A DNA stretch of 64,000 bases from DTKD01 sp964494345 (GCA_964494345.1 CAZBSI010000003.1:1-64000), one strand, 5' to 3'. Counted from the first letter of the stretch, positions 33,252 through 42,643 are shown. The notes: generated by a model from the sequence alone, not told the origin. Numbers and translations are program-made.

Positions 33252-33274
33252 TTGATGGAGGAGGAGGTGGCCAG

Positions 33275-33967
33275 ATGCGCTATCTGCTAATTGTTGCTTG
33301 TTTGATTATGGTCGCCGGCTGTGTTTTGGCCGACGACATCGTGACCATGCCCACCGCTAACCAGCTCAAAGCCGGGGAGGTGGACGCTGCTGTATATTAT
33401 CTGAAACTGGATGCCCCTAAGAGCGCGTCTAATCCGCAGCACGTGAATTATCAGACGGTTTACATCGGGCTGACCGACCGAATTGAACTGGACGCTCATC
33501 TTGCGCAGGTTCACAGAGATCGGGATTCCACGGTGCTGGTGGCGAGCTACAAGGCTATAAGCGAGACCAAAACCCTGCCGGATGTGGTGGTGGGATGTCG
33601 AAATCTTACCGGCACTCAGACGACTAATCACCCGCTCTTTAAGGATCGCAGCAAGGATCGGTCTTATTTTATTGCAGGAGCGAAGACCTTTTTTGCGAAC
33701 AAGTCGAAGCCGGGGCCGCCGTTGGTGCGCGCTCACCTGGCGCTGGGCACTCAGGACTGGACTCTGCTTGGCGAGGTGCGGCACAGAGGAGTATTCGGCG
33801 GATTGCAGTTTTTGTTCAAGCCGGATTTTGGGGCAGTGGCGCAATATGACGGCCAGGACCTGATCACTGGCCTCACGTTTATGCCGAAAAACACGGGTCT
33901 GATGGTTAAAGCCGGCGGCTACGGCAGCCACCAGTGGTTTGGTTTGTCGTTCAGAAAGTCGTTTTAG
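33275..33967 (+). CDS. Secreted protein, probable small outer-membrane barrel
   Basis: A 230-aa exported protein: signal peptide MRYLLIVACLIMVAGCVLA (a Cys near the cleavage site makes a lipoprotein possible). MPTANQLKAGEVDAAVYYLKL at the mature N-terminus, alternating polar/hydrophobic strands and a C-terminal Phe suggest a beta-barrel like YjbH-related or other small outer-membrane proteins. The family is not identified with confidence. The gene is preceded by a CCTTAAGA...TCTTAAGG inverted repeat (33223-33251) and GGAGGAGG. If correct, it supports a diderm envelope. Confidence 0.72.
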   Translation: MRYLLIVACLIMVAGCVLADDIVTMPTANQLKAGEVDAAVYYLKLDAPKSASNPQHVNYQTVYIGLTDRIELDAHLAQVHRDRDSTVLVASYKAISETKTLPDVVVGCRNLTGTQTTNHPLFKDRSKDRSYFIAGAKTFFANKSKPGPPLVRAHLALGTQDWTLLGEVRHRGVFGGLQFLFKPDFGAVAQYDGQDLITGLTFMPKNTGLMVKAGGYGSHQWFGLSFRKSF

Positions 33968-33989
33968 TGGAAGACAGGCTAATCAGATG

Positions 33990-34262
33990 GGGTCGTGTCA
34001 GATAGGTGGTAATCTCCGAATTGCCACCTCGTAACCCCACTGTCTTCCAGAAATAACGTAATGGCCGATCTCCGTCTCGGCCAATTGTCTCGAGAAAAGG
34101 ATTCGGGCCGGGATAGAAACCGGCCTATACATCGATTATCCTAACTATGTGATTCTTTCCGGCTTTCGCACTTTTCGCGCTTTCGCGTTTCCCTTCCCCG
34201 TCACCCTGCGTCTCCACCTATGGTCATCCTACGCGTAGTCGCAGGATCACGCCTCATAATCG
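33990..34262. repeat. Intergenic hairpin remnants
   Basis: This 300-bp gap holds TGGCCGA...TCGGCCA (34062-34083), GGCCGG...CCGGCC (34106-34125), a CGCGTTTCCCTTCCC motif that recurs at 35746-35760, and an ATCCT...AGGAT hairpin (34222-34250). No gene is seen. The first hairpin has a compensating pair change relative to the other GGCCGG copies. Confidence 0.75.
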
Positions 34263-34266
34263 CCTC

Positions 34267-35532
34267 CTAATCAGGCAATTTCTGGCCTTTTGTCTCAGGG
34301 GCGAACCATATCAGCACCAGGCCTAACACATAGACCATAGCAACGACTGTGGCCGCTTTTGCGTATCCGCCGAGAATGCCAACCAACTGTCCCATTCCGA
34401 ATACTACACCCGCAGCCGCTATTATTCGGCCGAAATTGAATGTAATACCCTCGCCGGTCGCCCGAATGCGAGTAGGGAAGAGTTCAGGAAGATACAGAGG
34501 CAGCCATCCGAAGAATGTGGTGGTGCATATACCCGCCACCAACGCCAGCCACAATAGCGCGGGGCCGAAAGTGGTGACGCAGCCATAAAGCGCAACTACC
34601 GAGACCAGGCTGGTGACGCAGAACACGATGTATGACCATCGACGGCCCATCCATTCCGCCATCGGTCCGCCTAAAAATGCGCCGATGATCTGGCCAAACG
34701 CCATCCACATTGCGGCAATGGCGCGTTGAGGTACTTTGGTTCCGCCGACCAAATCGTCGACCCACGTGGGTATCCACTGAAACACTCCCCAGGTGCCGAT
34801 AATCGCCACGCTCGACAACAAACACGCGATGACAGTCTTGCCGAGCAGCGGCTGTTTGAACAACTGCCCGAGGTCCGGTTTCTCCCCGCTGGCTTTTGCC
34901 TTGACCCAGCGTTCGGGTTCTCTGACTGCAAAAAATATAGGCAACGCAAGCAGCGCAGGAACCATGCCGATGCAAAATATCAGCCTCCAGCCCAGCGCAT
35001 CGAAGAATGCGCGGTTTATGAGCGCACTGACCAGAAACCCGACGTTTGAGGAACTACCGAGCAATCCCGCAAGCACAGGGCGCCTGGCATTTGGCCATGT
35101 CTCCATAACCAGAGCCACGCCAAGCCCCCACTCTCCACCGAGACCCAGCGCGCCGATGAATCTGCATATTCCGAACTGCCAGGTATTTTGAGATACTGCG
35201 CTTAGGCCGGTGAATACGGAGTAGATGATAATGGTGAGGATCATGGTCTTGACGCGGCCGTATTTGTCCCCCATCCGACCAAATATAAAGCCACCCAGCG
35301 ATGCACCGAGCAAAAACAGTGCGAACATTATCCCGACGTAATATCCAATAACCCCAGTATCGGCCACGCCCAAAAGATCTTTTAGAGCGGGAGCCGCAAG
35401 AACGGAGTATAACCCCATCTCCATTCCATCGAACATCCAGCCAAGCCAGGCCACCAATAATATTATCCAAAGGGAGGTAGCCTTAATGCCGGACGGCGCC
35501 GGATTCGGGCCTGCAGTCACAGATTTGCTCAT
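34267..35532 (-). CDS. MFS transporter (sugar/metabolite:proton symporter type)
   Basis: A 421-aa membrane protein with about 12 hydrophobic helices. The loop 2-3 signature is GGFIFGRMGDKYGRVKT (near 80-96), and the second-half equivalent GGPMAEWMGRRWSY is also present. LGLGGEWGLGVALVMETW is the conserved motif of the sugar porter/AAHS-like branch. Substrate cannot be deduced; acidic organic compounds or sugars are likely. ATG at 35532 with GAGGGTG upstream. It is a single gene, flanked by repeat remnants on one side and a leaderless gap on the other (35533-35859, where only a CGTTTCCCTTCCC remnant is seen). Confidence 0.9.
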   Translation of the reverse strand: MSKSVTAGPNPAPSGIKATSLWIILLVAWLGWMFDGMEMGLYSVLAAPALKDLLGVADTGVIGYYVGIMFALFLLGASLGGFIFGRMGDKYGRVKTMILTIIIYSVFTGLSAVSQNTWQFGICRFIGALGLGGEWGLGVALVMETWPNARRPVLAGLLGSSSNVGFLVSALINRAFFDALGWRLIFCIGMVPALLALPIFFAVREPERWVKAKASGEKPDLGQLFKQPLLGKTVIACLLSSVAIIGTWGVFQWIPTWVDDLVGGTKVPQRAIAAMWMAFGQIIGAFLGGPMAEWMGRRWSYIVFCVTSLVSVVALYGCVTTFGPALLWLALVAGICTTTFFGWLPLYLPELFPTRIRATGEGITFNFGRIIAAAGVVFGMGQLVGILGGYAKAATVVAMVYVLGLVLIWFAPETKGQKLPD

Positions 35533-35859
35533 CTATAGCACCCTCATTTTCCATAAGCTGAACAGTCGTATTGCAGAGATTATAGGGGTGCCATTACCTT
35601 ACGTCAAGGAGGGCCGGCGGGTGGTTATCAGTTTCATGTCATCGTGTGTGAAGTTGCAGGACCGGCCTCATCTGTGCTCTCCGAGGATTCTGCGATCATG
35701 TGAGTGCTTTGTCTTCTACCTTTCGCTTCTTTCGGGTTTTCGCGTTTCCCTTCCCTATCACCCTCCCCTCGTCCACAATCAATATGATACAATGGCTCAG
35801 GTTGATTGCCAGTTGTACGGCAGCAGCTATACCACGAATTTCGTGCTTAGGAGAATATA

Positions 35860-36819
35860 GTGCCGTTAGTAGATATGCCACTTGAACAACTGCGAACCTA
35901 TCAGGGCCGCAACCCCAGGCCTGAGGATTTTGACTCTTTCTGGGATAACTCCATTGCTGAGATGAAGGCGATTGATCCAAAAGTTGAGCTGATTCCGCAT
36001 AAAAGTCGGGCGGAAGATATTGAGTTTTTCGATTTATTCTGGACGGGGGTCGGCGGGGCGCGGATTCATGCCAAATATATGCGACCGGCCATAATCTCAG
36101 AACCACGACCGGCTGTGGTTGTATTTCACGGCTATTCTGGCAACTGTGGAGACTGGTTTGCCCAACTGGGATGGGTGGCGGCGGGATACAGTGTCGCCGC
36201 TATCGATGTTCGAGGTCAGGGCGGGCAATCGCAGGATACGGGCGTGGTCACCGGAAATACTTATAAGGGGCAGATAATCCGCGGTTTGGACGACGAGCCG
36301 GAGAAACTGCTGTTTAGGTCGATATATCTGGACTGCGCGCAGTTGGCCGGGATAGTGATGGATATGCCAGAGGTAGATGCTGAGCGTGTAGGCTGCACTG
36401 GTGGCTCACAGGGAGGCGGATTAACCCTCGCCTGTGCTTCGTTGGAACCGAGAATCAAGCTGGCGGCGCCGGTGTTTCCGTTTTTGTGCGACTATAAACG
36501 AGTCTGGGAGATGGATCTGGCCGTAGCCGCCTACGAGGAGATACGCACCTACTTCCGCCAGTTCGACCCAAACCATGAACGCGAAGAGGAGATATTCACC
36601 AAACTGGGCTACATAGATAACCAGTTCCTGACCCCACGAATTAAGGCAGAAGTGCTGATGGTCACGGGGATGATGGATACCGTGTGCCCGCCATCGACTC
36701 AATTCGCAGCTTACAATAAAATCTCATCGACGAAGAATGTGGTCATTTATCCGGACTTCGGACACGAAGGGCTGCCGGATGCTTCTGATAAGATATTCGA
36801 GTTTATGATGGGTTTATAG
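35860..36819 (+). CDS. CE7-type acetyl xylan esterase / cephalosporin-C deacetylase family
   Basis: A 319-aa cytoplasmic alpha/beta hydrolase of carbohydrate esterase family 7, which removes acetyl groups from xylo-oligosaccharides. The N-terminal MPLVDMPLEQLRTYQGRNPRP is typical. Catalytic triad candidates are Ser in GCTGGSQGGG, Asp in TGMMDTVCPPST, and His in FGHEGLPD; the oxyanion-loop DVRGQGG is also present. GTG start at 35860, 8 nt after GGAG. It fits the polysaccharide deacetylation theme of the window. A short hairpin GGGCCG...CGGCCC follows (36830-36849). Confidence 0.94.
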   Translation: MPLVDMPLEQLRTYQGRNPRPEDFDSFWDNSIAEMKAIDPKVELIPHKSRAEDIEFFDLFWTGVGGARIHAKYMRPAIISEPRPAVVVFHGYSGNCGDWFAQLGWVAAGYSVAAIDVRGQGGQSQDTGVVTGNTYKGQIIRGLDDEPEKLLFRSIYLDCAQLAGIVMDMPEVDAERVGCTGGSQGGGLTLACASLEPRIKLAAPVFPFLCDYKRVWEMDLAVAAYEEIRTYFRQFDPNHEREEEIFTKLGYIDNQFLTPRIKAEVLMVTGMMDTVCPPSTQFAAYNKISSTKNVVIYPDFGHEGLPDASDKIFEFMMGL

Positions 36820-36899
36820 AAACTCGACAGGGCCGGGTTAATTCGGCCCTTCAAACGCCGTTGACAATAGCCGGGCTGGTCGGGTATCCTTAAGAAACC

Positions 36900-38171
36900 G
36901 TGAAACTAGTTGTGCGAAAATCCAAACTATCCGGGTTTGTTCGCATTCCCGGCTCGAAATCGCATACCATCCGCGCGGCAGCCATCGCGTCTTTGGCGGA
37001 GGGTGAGTCCCGCTTGCGTGAGCCTCTGCTGGCCTCCGATACCCTGGCAGCCTTCGACACATATCGGATGCTGGGCGCAGAGGCAGTCGATGAGGGGGAT
37101 GTGCTGATTAAGGGAATCGGCGGACATCCACACATCCCTGATAACGTGGTGGACGTCGGCAACTCAGGAACCACGCTGTATATCGCACTGGGATCGGCGG
37201 CTTTGGCAGACGGATATACGATCTTTACCGGGGATGACCAGATTCGCCGCAGACCCGCCCAGCCACTTATCGATGCCCTGAACGAACTGGGAGCCAAAGT
37301 AGAGTCCACTCGCAACAACGGCATGGCCCCTATTATCGTGCGCGGCCCTATAAAAGGCGGCCATATCAAACTCGATTGCAGCAAGACCTCTCAATATCTC
37401 ACCAGCCTTCTGATCAACTGCCCCTTAGCAGAGGGAGAATCTGTGATAGAAGTCGCAGACCTCGTCGAGAAGCCTTATATCGAGATGACGCTGCAGTGGC
37501 TGGCGGATCAGCAGATCGTGATTGAGAACACGGATTTCAAGCGATTTCGTATCCCTGGCGGCCAACTATATAGCGCTTTTAACAAATCGATTCCTGCGGA
37601 TTGGAGCTCGGCGACGTTCTTTATGTGTGCGGCGGCGATTACGGGCTCTGATTTGACCCTATTAGGCTTGGATATGCAGGATTCTCAGGGTGACAAAGCT
37701 GTCGCGGGGATGCTGGAGCAGATGGGAGCGACGGTGAAACAGACCGCTGAGGGGATACAGGTTATCGGCGGGTCGCTGAAAGGCGCTGATTTCGACCTCG
37801 CCGACACCCCGGATGCTCTGCCGGCGATGGCGGTAACCGCATGTTTTGCAGAGGGCGAAACGCGGCTATATAATGTGGCGCAAGCTCGGCTGAAGGAGAC
37901 TGATCGGATATCAGTGATGCGCGAGGAATTGCAGAAAATGGGCGCCGATATTGAAGAGCTGCCTGATGGGCTTGTTATCAGAAAAAGCGATCTTTCCGCC
38001 GAGTATCTGCACGGTCACGCCGACCACCGGATCATAATGGCATTGGGAGTCGCCGGCCTTATGCTGCATAAGGAGACTGTTGTAGACACAGCAGAGGCGC
38101 TGAATGTTACTTTCCCACAATTCACGAATTTAATGAACAGTGTGGGCGCAAAAATAAGTATAACTGACTGA
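36900..38171 (+). CDS. aroA: 3-phosphoshikimate 1-carboxyvinyltransferase (EPSP synthase)
   Basis: Joins shikimate 3-phosphate and phosphoenolpyruvate in the shikimate pathway. The 423-aa sequence shows the active-site motif IPGSKSHTIRA at residues 15-25 (Thr in place of the usual Asn after SKSH), VGNSGTTLY near 89, DQIRRRPAQPLIDAL near 113, and ARLKETDRISVM near 325, which are the substrate-binding signatures. GTG start at 36900 without a good ribosome site. The chorismate synthase gene follows 96 bp downstream, so consecutive steps of the pathway are clustered. Confidence 0.96.
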   Translation: MKLVVRKSKLSGFVRIPGSKSHTIRAAAIASLAEGESRLREPLLASDTLAAFDTYRMLGAEAVDEGDVLIKGIGGHPHIPDNVVDVGNSGTTLYIALGSAALADGYTIFTGDDQIRRRPAQPLIDALNELGAKVESTRNNGMAPIIVRGPIKGGHIKLDCSKTSQYLTSLLINCPLAEGESVIEVADLVEKPYIEMTLQWLADQQIVIENTDFKRFRIPGGQLYSAFNKSIPADWSSATFFMCAAAITGSDLTLLGLDMQDSQGDKAVAGMLEQMGATVKQTAEGIQVIGGSLKGADFDLADTPDALPAMAVTACFAEGETRLYNVAQARLKETDRISVMREELQKMGADIEELPDGLVIRKSDLSAEYLHGHADHRIIMALGVAGLMLHKETVVDTAEALNVTFPQFTNLMNSVGAKISITD

Positions 38172-38267
38172 GGGTTGATGTTCGATATAACGAGCGGCTT
38201 AATGGGTCGCATGTAATTTGAGTCAGTTCCGCAAGCCGGAGCTTGAATACGGATTGGAGGTTCTTAC

Positions 38268-39392
38268 TTGCTGGGTAATTCTTTTGGACGAATGTTTAGA
38301 GTGACGGCGTGTGGCGAGAGCTATGGAGACGCACTGGTCGCTATTATCGACGGTTGTCCCGCTGGCCTTGAGATTTCTGACGCTGAAGTGCAGAAGGAAC
38401 TCGACGCCCGCCGACCCGGGACTTCGCCTTTGGATTCGCCGCGTCAGGAAACCGACCAGGTGCATATCTTTGCTGGTGTGCGGGATGGTTTTTCTACGGG
38501 CGCCCCTCTTGGGCTGATTATCTACAACGTAGATCGCCACGACATCCACGTCAAGCAGTATCACGACGTTAAAGACCTCATCAGGCCCGGCCACGCAGAG
38601 TATGCTCATATGATTAAATATGGCAAATTTGCGGATTGGTGTGGGGCAGGTCGGGGCAGCGGACGAGAGACCTGTATGAGAGTGGCGGCTGGCGCAGTGG
38701 CCAAGAAGATACTTGCCAGCAAAGGCATCGAGGTGCTTGGGCACGTCAGTGAATGTATGGGCATCAAGGCGAAAGACGTCGGCTTCGACGGCATAAAGGC
38801 GCACTATCGACAAAATTTGATCAACTGCGCCGACGCCGAAGCTGCTGAGAAGATGATTGCGCGGGTGCTTGAGATCAAAGAAGAAGGGGACACTGCGGGC
38901 GGCATCGTTGAAGTAATCGCGCGTGGAGTTCCTCCGGGGCTGGGAGAGCCTGTCTTTGACAAACTGAACGCAACCATCGCACACGGATTGATGAGCATTG
39001 GCGCTGTGAAGGGAGTTGAGTTCGGCACGGGCTTTAAGGTTGCCGCGATGAAAGGCTCCGAGTGCAACGACATACCGTATCTCGGCGAAGATGGTCGAGT
39101 GCATTTCCACACCAACCACGCGGGAGGAATCGAGGGCGGCGTGTCCAACGGCGAGGATGTTGTCGTAAAAGTCGCTGTCAAACCGACCTCTACTATCTCA
39201 ATCGACCAGCAGACCGTGAATATGGCTGAGATGAAAGAGCAGAAGCTGGCGGCCATCACGCGGCGTGACCCTACGATCACGGCCCGGTTGGTGGCTGTAG
39301 CTGAGGCGATGATCCGCATGACTTTGGTCGACCATTTGATGATGTGGCGCGGCTACGACGCGGTGCAGGATATCGAGCATCCGTGGAGCTGA
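38268..39392 (+). CDS. aroC: Chorismate synthase
   Basis: FMN-dependent last step of the shikimate pathway, EPSP to chorismate. 374 aa: GNSFGRMFRVTACGESYG at the N-terminus, DGCPAGLEIS, RRPGTSPLDSPRQETDQV, HAEYAHMIKYG with the FMN-phosphate region RGSGRETCMRVAAGAVAKKIL, and the C-terminal DPTITARLVAVAEAM. The TTG at 38268 has TTGGAGG with 7-nt spacing. A bidirectional terminator follows. Confidence 0.97.
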   Translation: MLGNSFGRMFRVTACGESYGDALVAIIDGCPAGLEISDAEVQKELDARRPGTSPLDSPRQETDQVHIFAGVRDGFSTGAPLGLIIYNVDRHDIHVKQYHDVKDLIRPGHAEYAHMIKYGKFADWCGAGRGSGRETCMRVAAGAVAKKILASKGIEVLGHVSECMGIKAKDVGFDGIKAHYRQNLINCADAEAAEKMIARVLEIKEEGDTAGGIVEVIARGVPPGLGEPVFDKLNATIAHGLMSIGAVKGVEFGTGFKVAAMKGSECNDIPYLGEDGRVHFHTNHAGGIEGGVSNGEDVVVKVAVKPTSTISIDQQTVNMAEMKEQKLAAITRRDPTITARLVAVAEAMIRMTLVDHLMMWRGYDAVQDIEHPWS

Positions 39393-39420
39393 AATAAAAT
39401 AAAGAGGCTATAAAGCATAA

Positions 39421-39452
39421 AAGACGCCCGGCGTATGTTCCGGGCGTCTTTT
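39421..39452. terminator. Bidirectional terminator between aroC and RRM gene
   Basis: AAGACGCCCGG pairs with CCGGGCGTCTT around CGTATGTT; followed by TTC on the plus strand and by TTTATGC on the minus strand side. It serves the convergent aroC and RNA-binding-protein genes. Confidence 0.88.
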
Positions 39453-39473
39453 CATTGTTCACAAACGTCTAAA

Positions 39474-39764
39474 CTACCAGCGTCGGCCGCCGCCGCCGCC
39501 AAAGCCTCGTCCGCCGCCACCGCTGCCGCGATCCGGTTTCGGTCTGGCTTCGTTCACCGTAAGGGTTCTGCCGCCGAATTCCTTACCGTTGATCGCTTCG
39601 ATCGCAGCTTCCATCTGCTCTTCGGAAATCTCGACAAATCCAAATCCCTTGTCGCCGATGATTCTGATGTCAGCGATGGGGCCGAACGGTTCGAAAAGAC
39701 CGCGGAGATCGTTCTCTGTTGTGCTGTAGGACATATTTCCTACGTATAGTGTCTTGTTGGCCAT
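39474..39764 (-). CDS. RRM-domain RNA-binding protein with Gly-rich tail
   Basis: A 96-aa single RRM protein. RNP2 is LYVGNM (6-11), RNP1 is KGFGFVEI (about 44-51), and the C-terminal tail is GSGGGGRGFGGGGGRRW. Bacterial and cyanobacterial proteins of this type bind RNA and are often cold- or stress-induced. It has its own promoter (TTGCAA/TATAAT) and an unusually long leader of about 147 nt, consistent with post-transcriptional control. Confidence 0.95.
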   Translation of the reverse strand: MANKTLYVGNMSYSTTENDLRGLFEPFGPIADIRIIGDKGFGFVEISEEQMEAAIEAINGKEFGGRTLTVNEARPKPDRGSGGGGRGFGGGGGRRW

Positions 39765-39917
39765 TGTGATGCCATCCTTCCGGGACTAGACCCTGAGTCA
39801 CAATCAGTTGGCACTTGGCACAATTGCCTGTTACGGGAGTCCGATCAGTCGCAGAAGGAAAAGCAATCTACGGAGAAAGAAGACACCGGCGCCGGGGAAC
39901 TGATTGTAGCTCTGGAA

Positions 39918-39946
39918 ATTATATCCGATATTTACCCTCATTGCAA
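39918..39946 (-). promoter_or_regulatory. Promoter of RRM gene with long 5' leader
   Basis: On the minus strand, -35 TTGCAA (39941-39946) and -10 TATAAT (39918-39923) are separated by exactly 17 bp. Transcription would start near 39911, about 147 nt before the ATG at 39764. The region 39765-39910 has no gene and is taken as an untranslated leader. Confidence 0.82.
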
Positions 39947-40053
39947 GCATATCTCACTTTTTTATAAATATTTATTGACCAAGAGTTGTTTTGAGGCAGA
40001 TTAATGCTCATCAACAGGGTAGAACAATCGCGGTTGGCGGGCTGCGAGTCTCC

Positions 40054-40082
40054 TTGACAATGGGCCGGGTGGGTGTTAATAT
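40054..40082 (+). promoter_or_regulatory. Consensus sigma-70 promoter of hrcA
   Basis: TTGACA (40054-40059) and TAATAT (40077-40082) with a 17-bp spacer, about 32 bp before the hrcA ATG. No CIRCE-type TTAGCACTC...GAGTGCTAA element is visible around it. Confidence 0.85.
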
Positions 40083-40113
40083 CCAAATGTGCCTTATGAT
40101 TCGGAGCATTGGG

Positions 40114-41157
40114 ATGAAAGAGTCACACACCACCTCACTTGACCGCCGCAAACAGGTCATATTGAAAGCAGTCGTGACCGACTACGTTCGGACGGCTGAG
40201 CCGGTCGGCTCGCGTTCTTTGCTGGCCCACTACGGCCTCGAAGTAAAATCCGCCACCATTCGCAGCGAGATGGCCGAGCTGTCTGAGCTGGGATATCTCC
40301 ACCAGCCACACACTTCTGCGGGCAGGATCCCGTCTGACAGGGGCTACAGGTTCTACGTGGACTGGTTGATGGGCGCGGCGGGGCTTGCCAGGGTGGAGGC
40401 GGAGCATATTCGCAGCAGACTGACGCCGAGACGTGCTGAGATGGATATCATACTGGAGCAGACCTGCAAAACCCTGTCGGACCTCGCTCATCAGGTGTCG
40501 GTGGCCACATATCCTTCATTCGAAGACGCGAAAATCAGCCACATCAGCGTTGCGAAAGTTGGCAAAGGGCGGCTGCTGGCGCTGCTGGTGCTCGACAGCG
40601 GTCGGGTGCTGCATGAGTTTCTGGATATCTCGGCAGACTCTATTAATACGGCCGCTGCTACGGAATTTTTGATGGACAAGTTCGCGGCGATGACCCTTGA
40701 AGCCGCAAAATCCGCTACCATAGAAACGCATCACGCCCCGATTCTGCAGGAGATCTTTTCTAAGCTGATCAAATTGATCGACAGCGAGTCGTGCAAGGCG
40801 TCGGACGCCGACGTCACCACAGAAGGTACTTCTTATATTATGCAGCAGCCGGAGTTTCGTGACACGAGACGCCTGGAGGCGCTGCTTTCCGTTCTGGAAC
40901 AGCGAAGTGCGCTTTACAAGCTGGTCTCTTCGGCCTATATAGGCTCGGGGGTTACCGTGATGATCGGCTCGGAGAATCCGATGGAGCAGATGCATGATTG
41001 CAGCTTCGTTTGCGCGAGATACAAGATTATGGGAAGGCCAGCCGGCACTATCGGCATCCTCGGCCCCACCCGAATGGACTACCGCCGAGCTGTAAGCGCG
41101 GTGGATTTTATGGCCGATAGCCTCGGAAATCTGCTGACTTCCCTCAGCGTGGCTTAG
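40114..41157 (+). CDS. hrcA: Heat-inducible transcription repressor HrcA
   Basis: Represses class I heat-shock genes through the CIRCE operator. 347 aa from ATG at 40114 (GGAG 7 nt upstream, directly behind the promoter); the frame upstream to 39991 is excluded because it would start before the promoter. The N-terminal winged helix reads RRKQVILKAVVTDYVRTAEP, VGSRSLLAHYGLEVKSATIR and YLHQPHTSAGRIPSDRGYR, all diagnostic. The C-terminal half has the GAF-like domain ending GPTRMDYRRAVSAVDFM. Unusually, grpE, dnaK and dnaJ are not adjacent; a hopanoid radical SAM gene follows. Confidence 0.96.
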   Translation: MKESHTTSLDRRKQVILKAVVTDYVRTAEPVGSRSLLAHYGLEVKSATIRSEMAELSELGYLHQPHTSAGRIPSDRGYRFYVDWLMGAAGLARVEAEHIRSRLTPRRAEMDIILEQTCKTLSDLAHQVSVATYPSFEDAKISHISVAKVGKGRLLALLVLDSGRVLHEFLDISADSINTAAATEFLMDKFAAMTLEAAKSATIETHHAPILQEIFSKLIKLIDSESCKASDADVTTEGTSYIMQQPEFRDTRRLEALLSVLEQRSALYKLVSSAYIGSGVTVMIGSENPMEQMHDCSFVCARYKIMGRPAGTIGILGPTRMDYRRAVSAVDFMADSLGNLLTSLSVA

Positions 41158-41224
41158 ATTACCAGTCACTATCGCTCGGCAGTTTGCGGTTTGGAAACAG
41201 GCGCTGCGCGGGAAGAAGTGGGCT

Positions 41225-42634
41225 ATGAAGACCCTTTTTCTCAACCCACCATCATTTGAAGGCTTTGACGGCGGCGCTGGGGCGCGGTATCAGGCGCGAC
41301 GGGAGATTAAATCTTTCTGGTATCCGGATTGGCTGGCTCAGGCGGCGGCGCTGATCGAAGGCAGCAGGCTGGTCGACGCGCCTCCGGATGATCTGACCGT
41401 TCAAGACGTGGTCGAGATCGCTGCGGACTACGATTTGGCTATTTTATATACCTCTACCCCATCTTTTGCAGGGGATGCGAAAATTGCTGAATCGATAAAA
41501 GAGGCCAACGACTCAATTAAAATCGGCTTTGTTGGGCCGCATGTCACGGTGCTGCCTGAGGAATCTCTTCAAAACGCCCCGGCAGTGGATTTTGTTGTGC
41601 GAAGGGAATTCGACTACGCCGTCCGAGACATCGCTGCGGGCAGGAAGCTCTCCGAAGTCGATGGGGTGAGCTACAGGGAGGGAGGCTCGGTGCGGCATAA
41701 TCGACTTCCCGATCTGATAACCGATCTCGACGCACTGCCGAGTGTGCTGGATGTATACAAGCGGGATCTGACCATAGAGAATTATTATAACGGCTATTTG
41801 CTTCACCCATATCTCTCCCTGTACACCGGCCGCGGATGCACTCACTATTGCTCATTTTGTCTTTGGCCGCAGACCGTATCAAGCCGGAAGTTCCGGACAC
41901 GCAGCCCCGAATCGGTGTATCGAGAGTTCGCACAGGCAAAGGAGTATTTTCCGCAGGTCAAGGAGTTTTTCGTAAACGACGATACATTCACCGCAAACCG
42001 CCCCCGAGCCGAGGAAATCGCCCGTAAGTTCAAGCCGTTGTCAATAACCTGGGCCGCAAATGCCGCAGCCGACGTACCTTATGAGACGCTTAAAGTGCTG
42101 AAGGACTGCGGGTTGCGGATTCTGGTGGTGGGCTATGAGTCCGGCTCAGATGTGATTTTGCGCAATATTCGTAAGGGCGTGACCACAGATATGGCCCGCA
42201 GGTTCACCGACGATTGCAAGAAGCTCGGCATAGATGTTCACGGCTGTTTCATATTGGGCCTGCCGGGGGAGACAAAGGAAACCATCGAAGAGACGATCCG
42301 CTACGCCTGTGAGATCGACCCTGATATGCTGCAGGTATCGGTTGCGGCGCCGTATCCCGGCACGGAGTTCTATAAGCAGGCCGTGGACAACAATTGGCTT
42401 TCCCCGACGGATCTGCTCAACTCTGAGGGGATTCAGGAGTGCGTGTTGAATTATCCCGGCCTGTCTCCCGCCGACATTACAACAAGTGTAGGCCGATTCT
42501 ACCGTCGATTTTACACCCGCCCGCAGGTTTTGTATCGCATAGGACGCAAGATGATGCGCGATCCGCACGAACGGCAGCGTCGATTTCGCGAAGGCAAAGA
42601 ATTTTGGCAGTATCTACGGACGCGAAACGATTGA
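41225..42634 (+). CDS. hpnJ: Hopanoid-associated B12-binding radical SAM protein HpnJ
   Basis: A 469-aa radical SAM enzyme with N-terminal B12-binding-type domain. The start MKTLFLNPPSFEGFDGGAG and RYQARREIKSFWYPDWLAQ is characteristic of HpnJ. The radical SAM motif CTHYCSFC (CxxxCxxC) is near residues 205-212. HpnJ has been linked to making the cyclitol ether head group of extended bacteriohopanepolyols. No squalene-hopene cyclase or other hpn gene is in the window, so this copy is away from a hopanoid cluster here. It ends 9 bp from the convergent CsgG-like gene. Confidence 0.9.
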   Translation: MKTLFLNPPSFEGFDGGAGARYQARREIKSFWYPDWLAQAAALIEGSRLVDAPPDDLTVQDVVEIAADYDLAILYTSTPSFAGDAKIAESIKEANDSIKIGFVGPHVTVLPEESLQNAPAVDFVVRREFDYAVRDIAAGRKLSEVDGVSYREGGSVRHNRLPDLITDLDALPSVLDVYKRDLTIENYYNGYLLHPYLSLYTGRGCTHYCSFCLWPQTVSSRKFRTRSPESVYREFAQAKEYFPQVKEFFVNDDTFTANRPRAEEIARKFKPLSITWAANAAADVPYETLKVLKDCGLRILVVGYESGSDVILRNIRKGVTTDMARRFTDDCKKLGIDVHGCFILGLPGETKETIEETIRYACEIDPDMLQVSVAAPYPGTEFYKQAVDNNWLSPTDLLNSEGIQECVLNYPGLSPADITTSVGRFYRRFYTRPQVLYRIGRKMMRDPHERQRRFREGKEFWQYLRTRND

Positions 42635-42643
42635 TCTGCACCA

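Noticed and set aside
39991..40113. Longer N-terminus of HrcA
   Set aside because: It would begin upstream of the consensus promoter; the family start matches ATG 40114.
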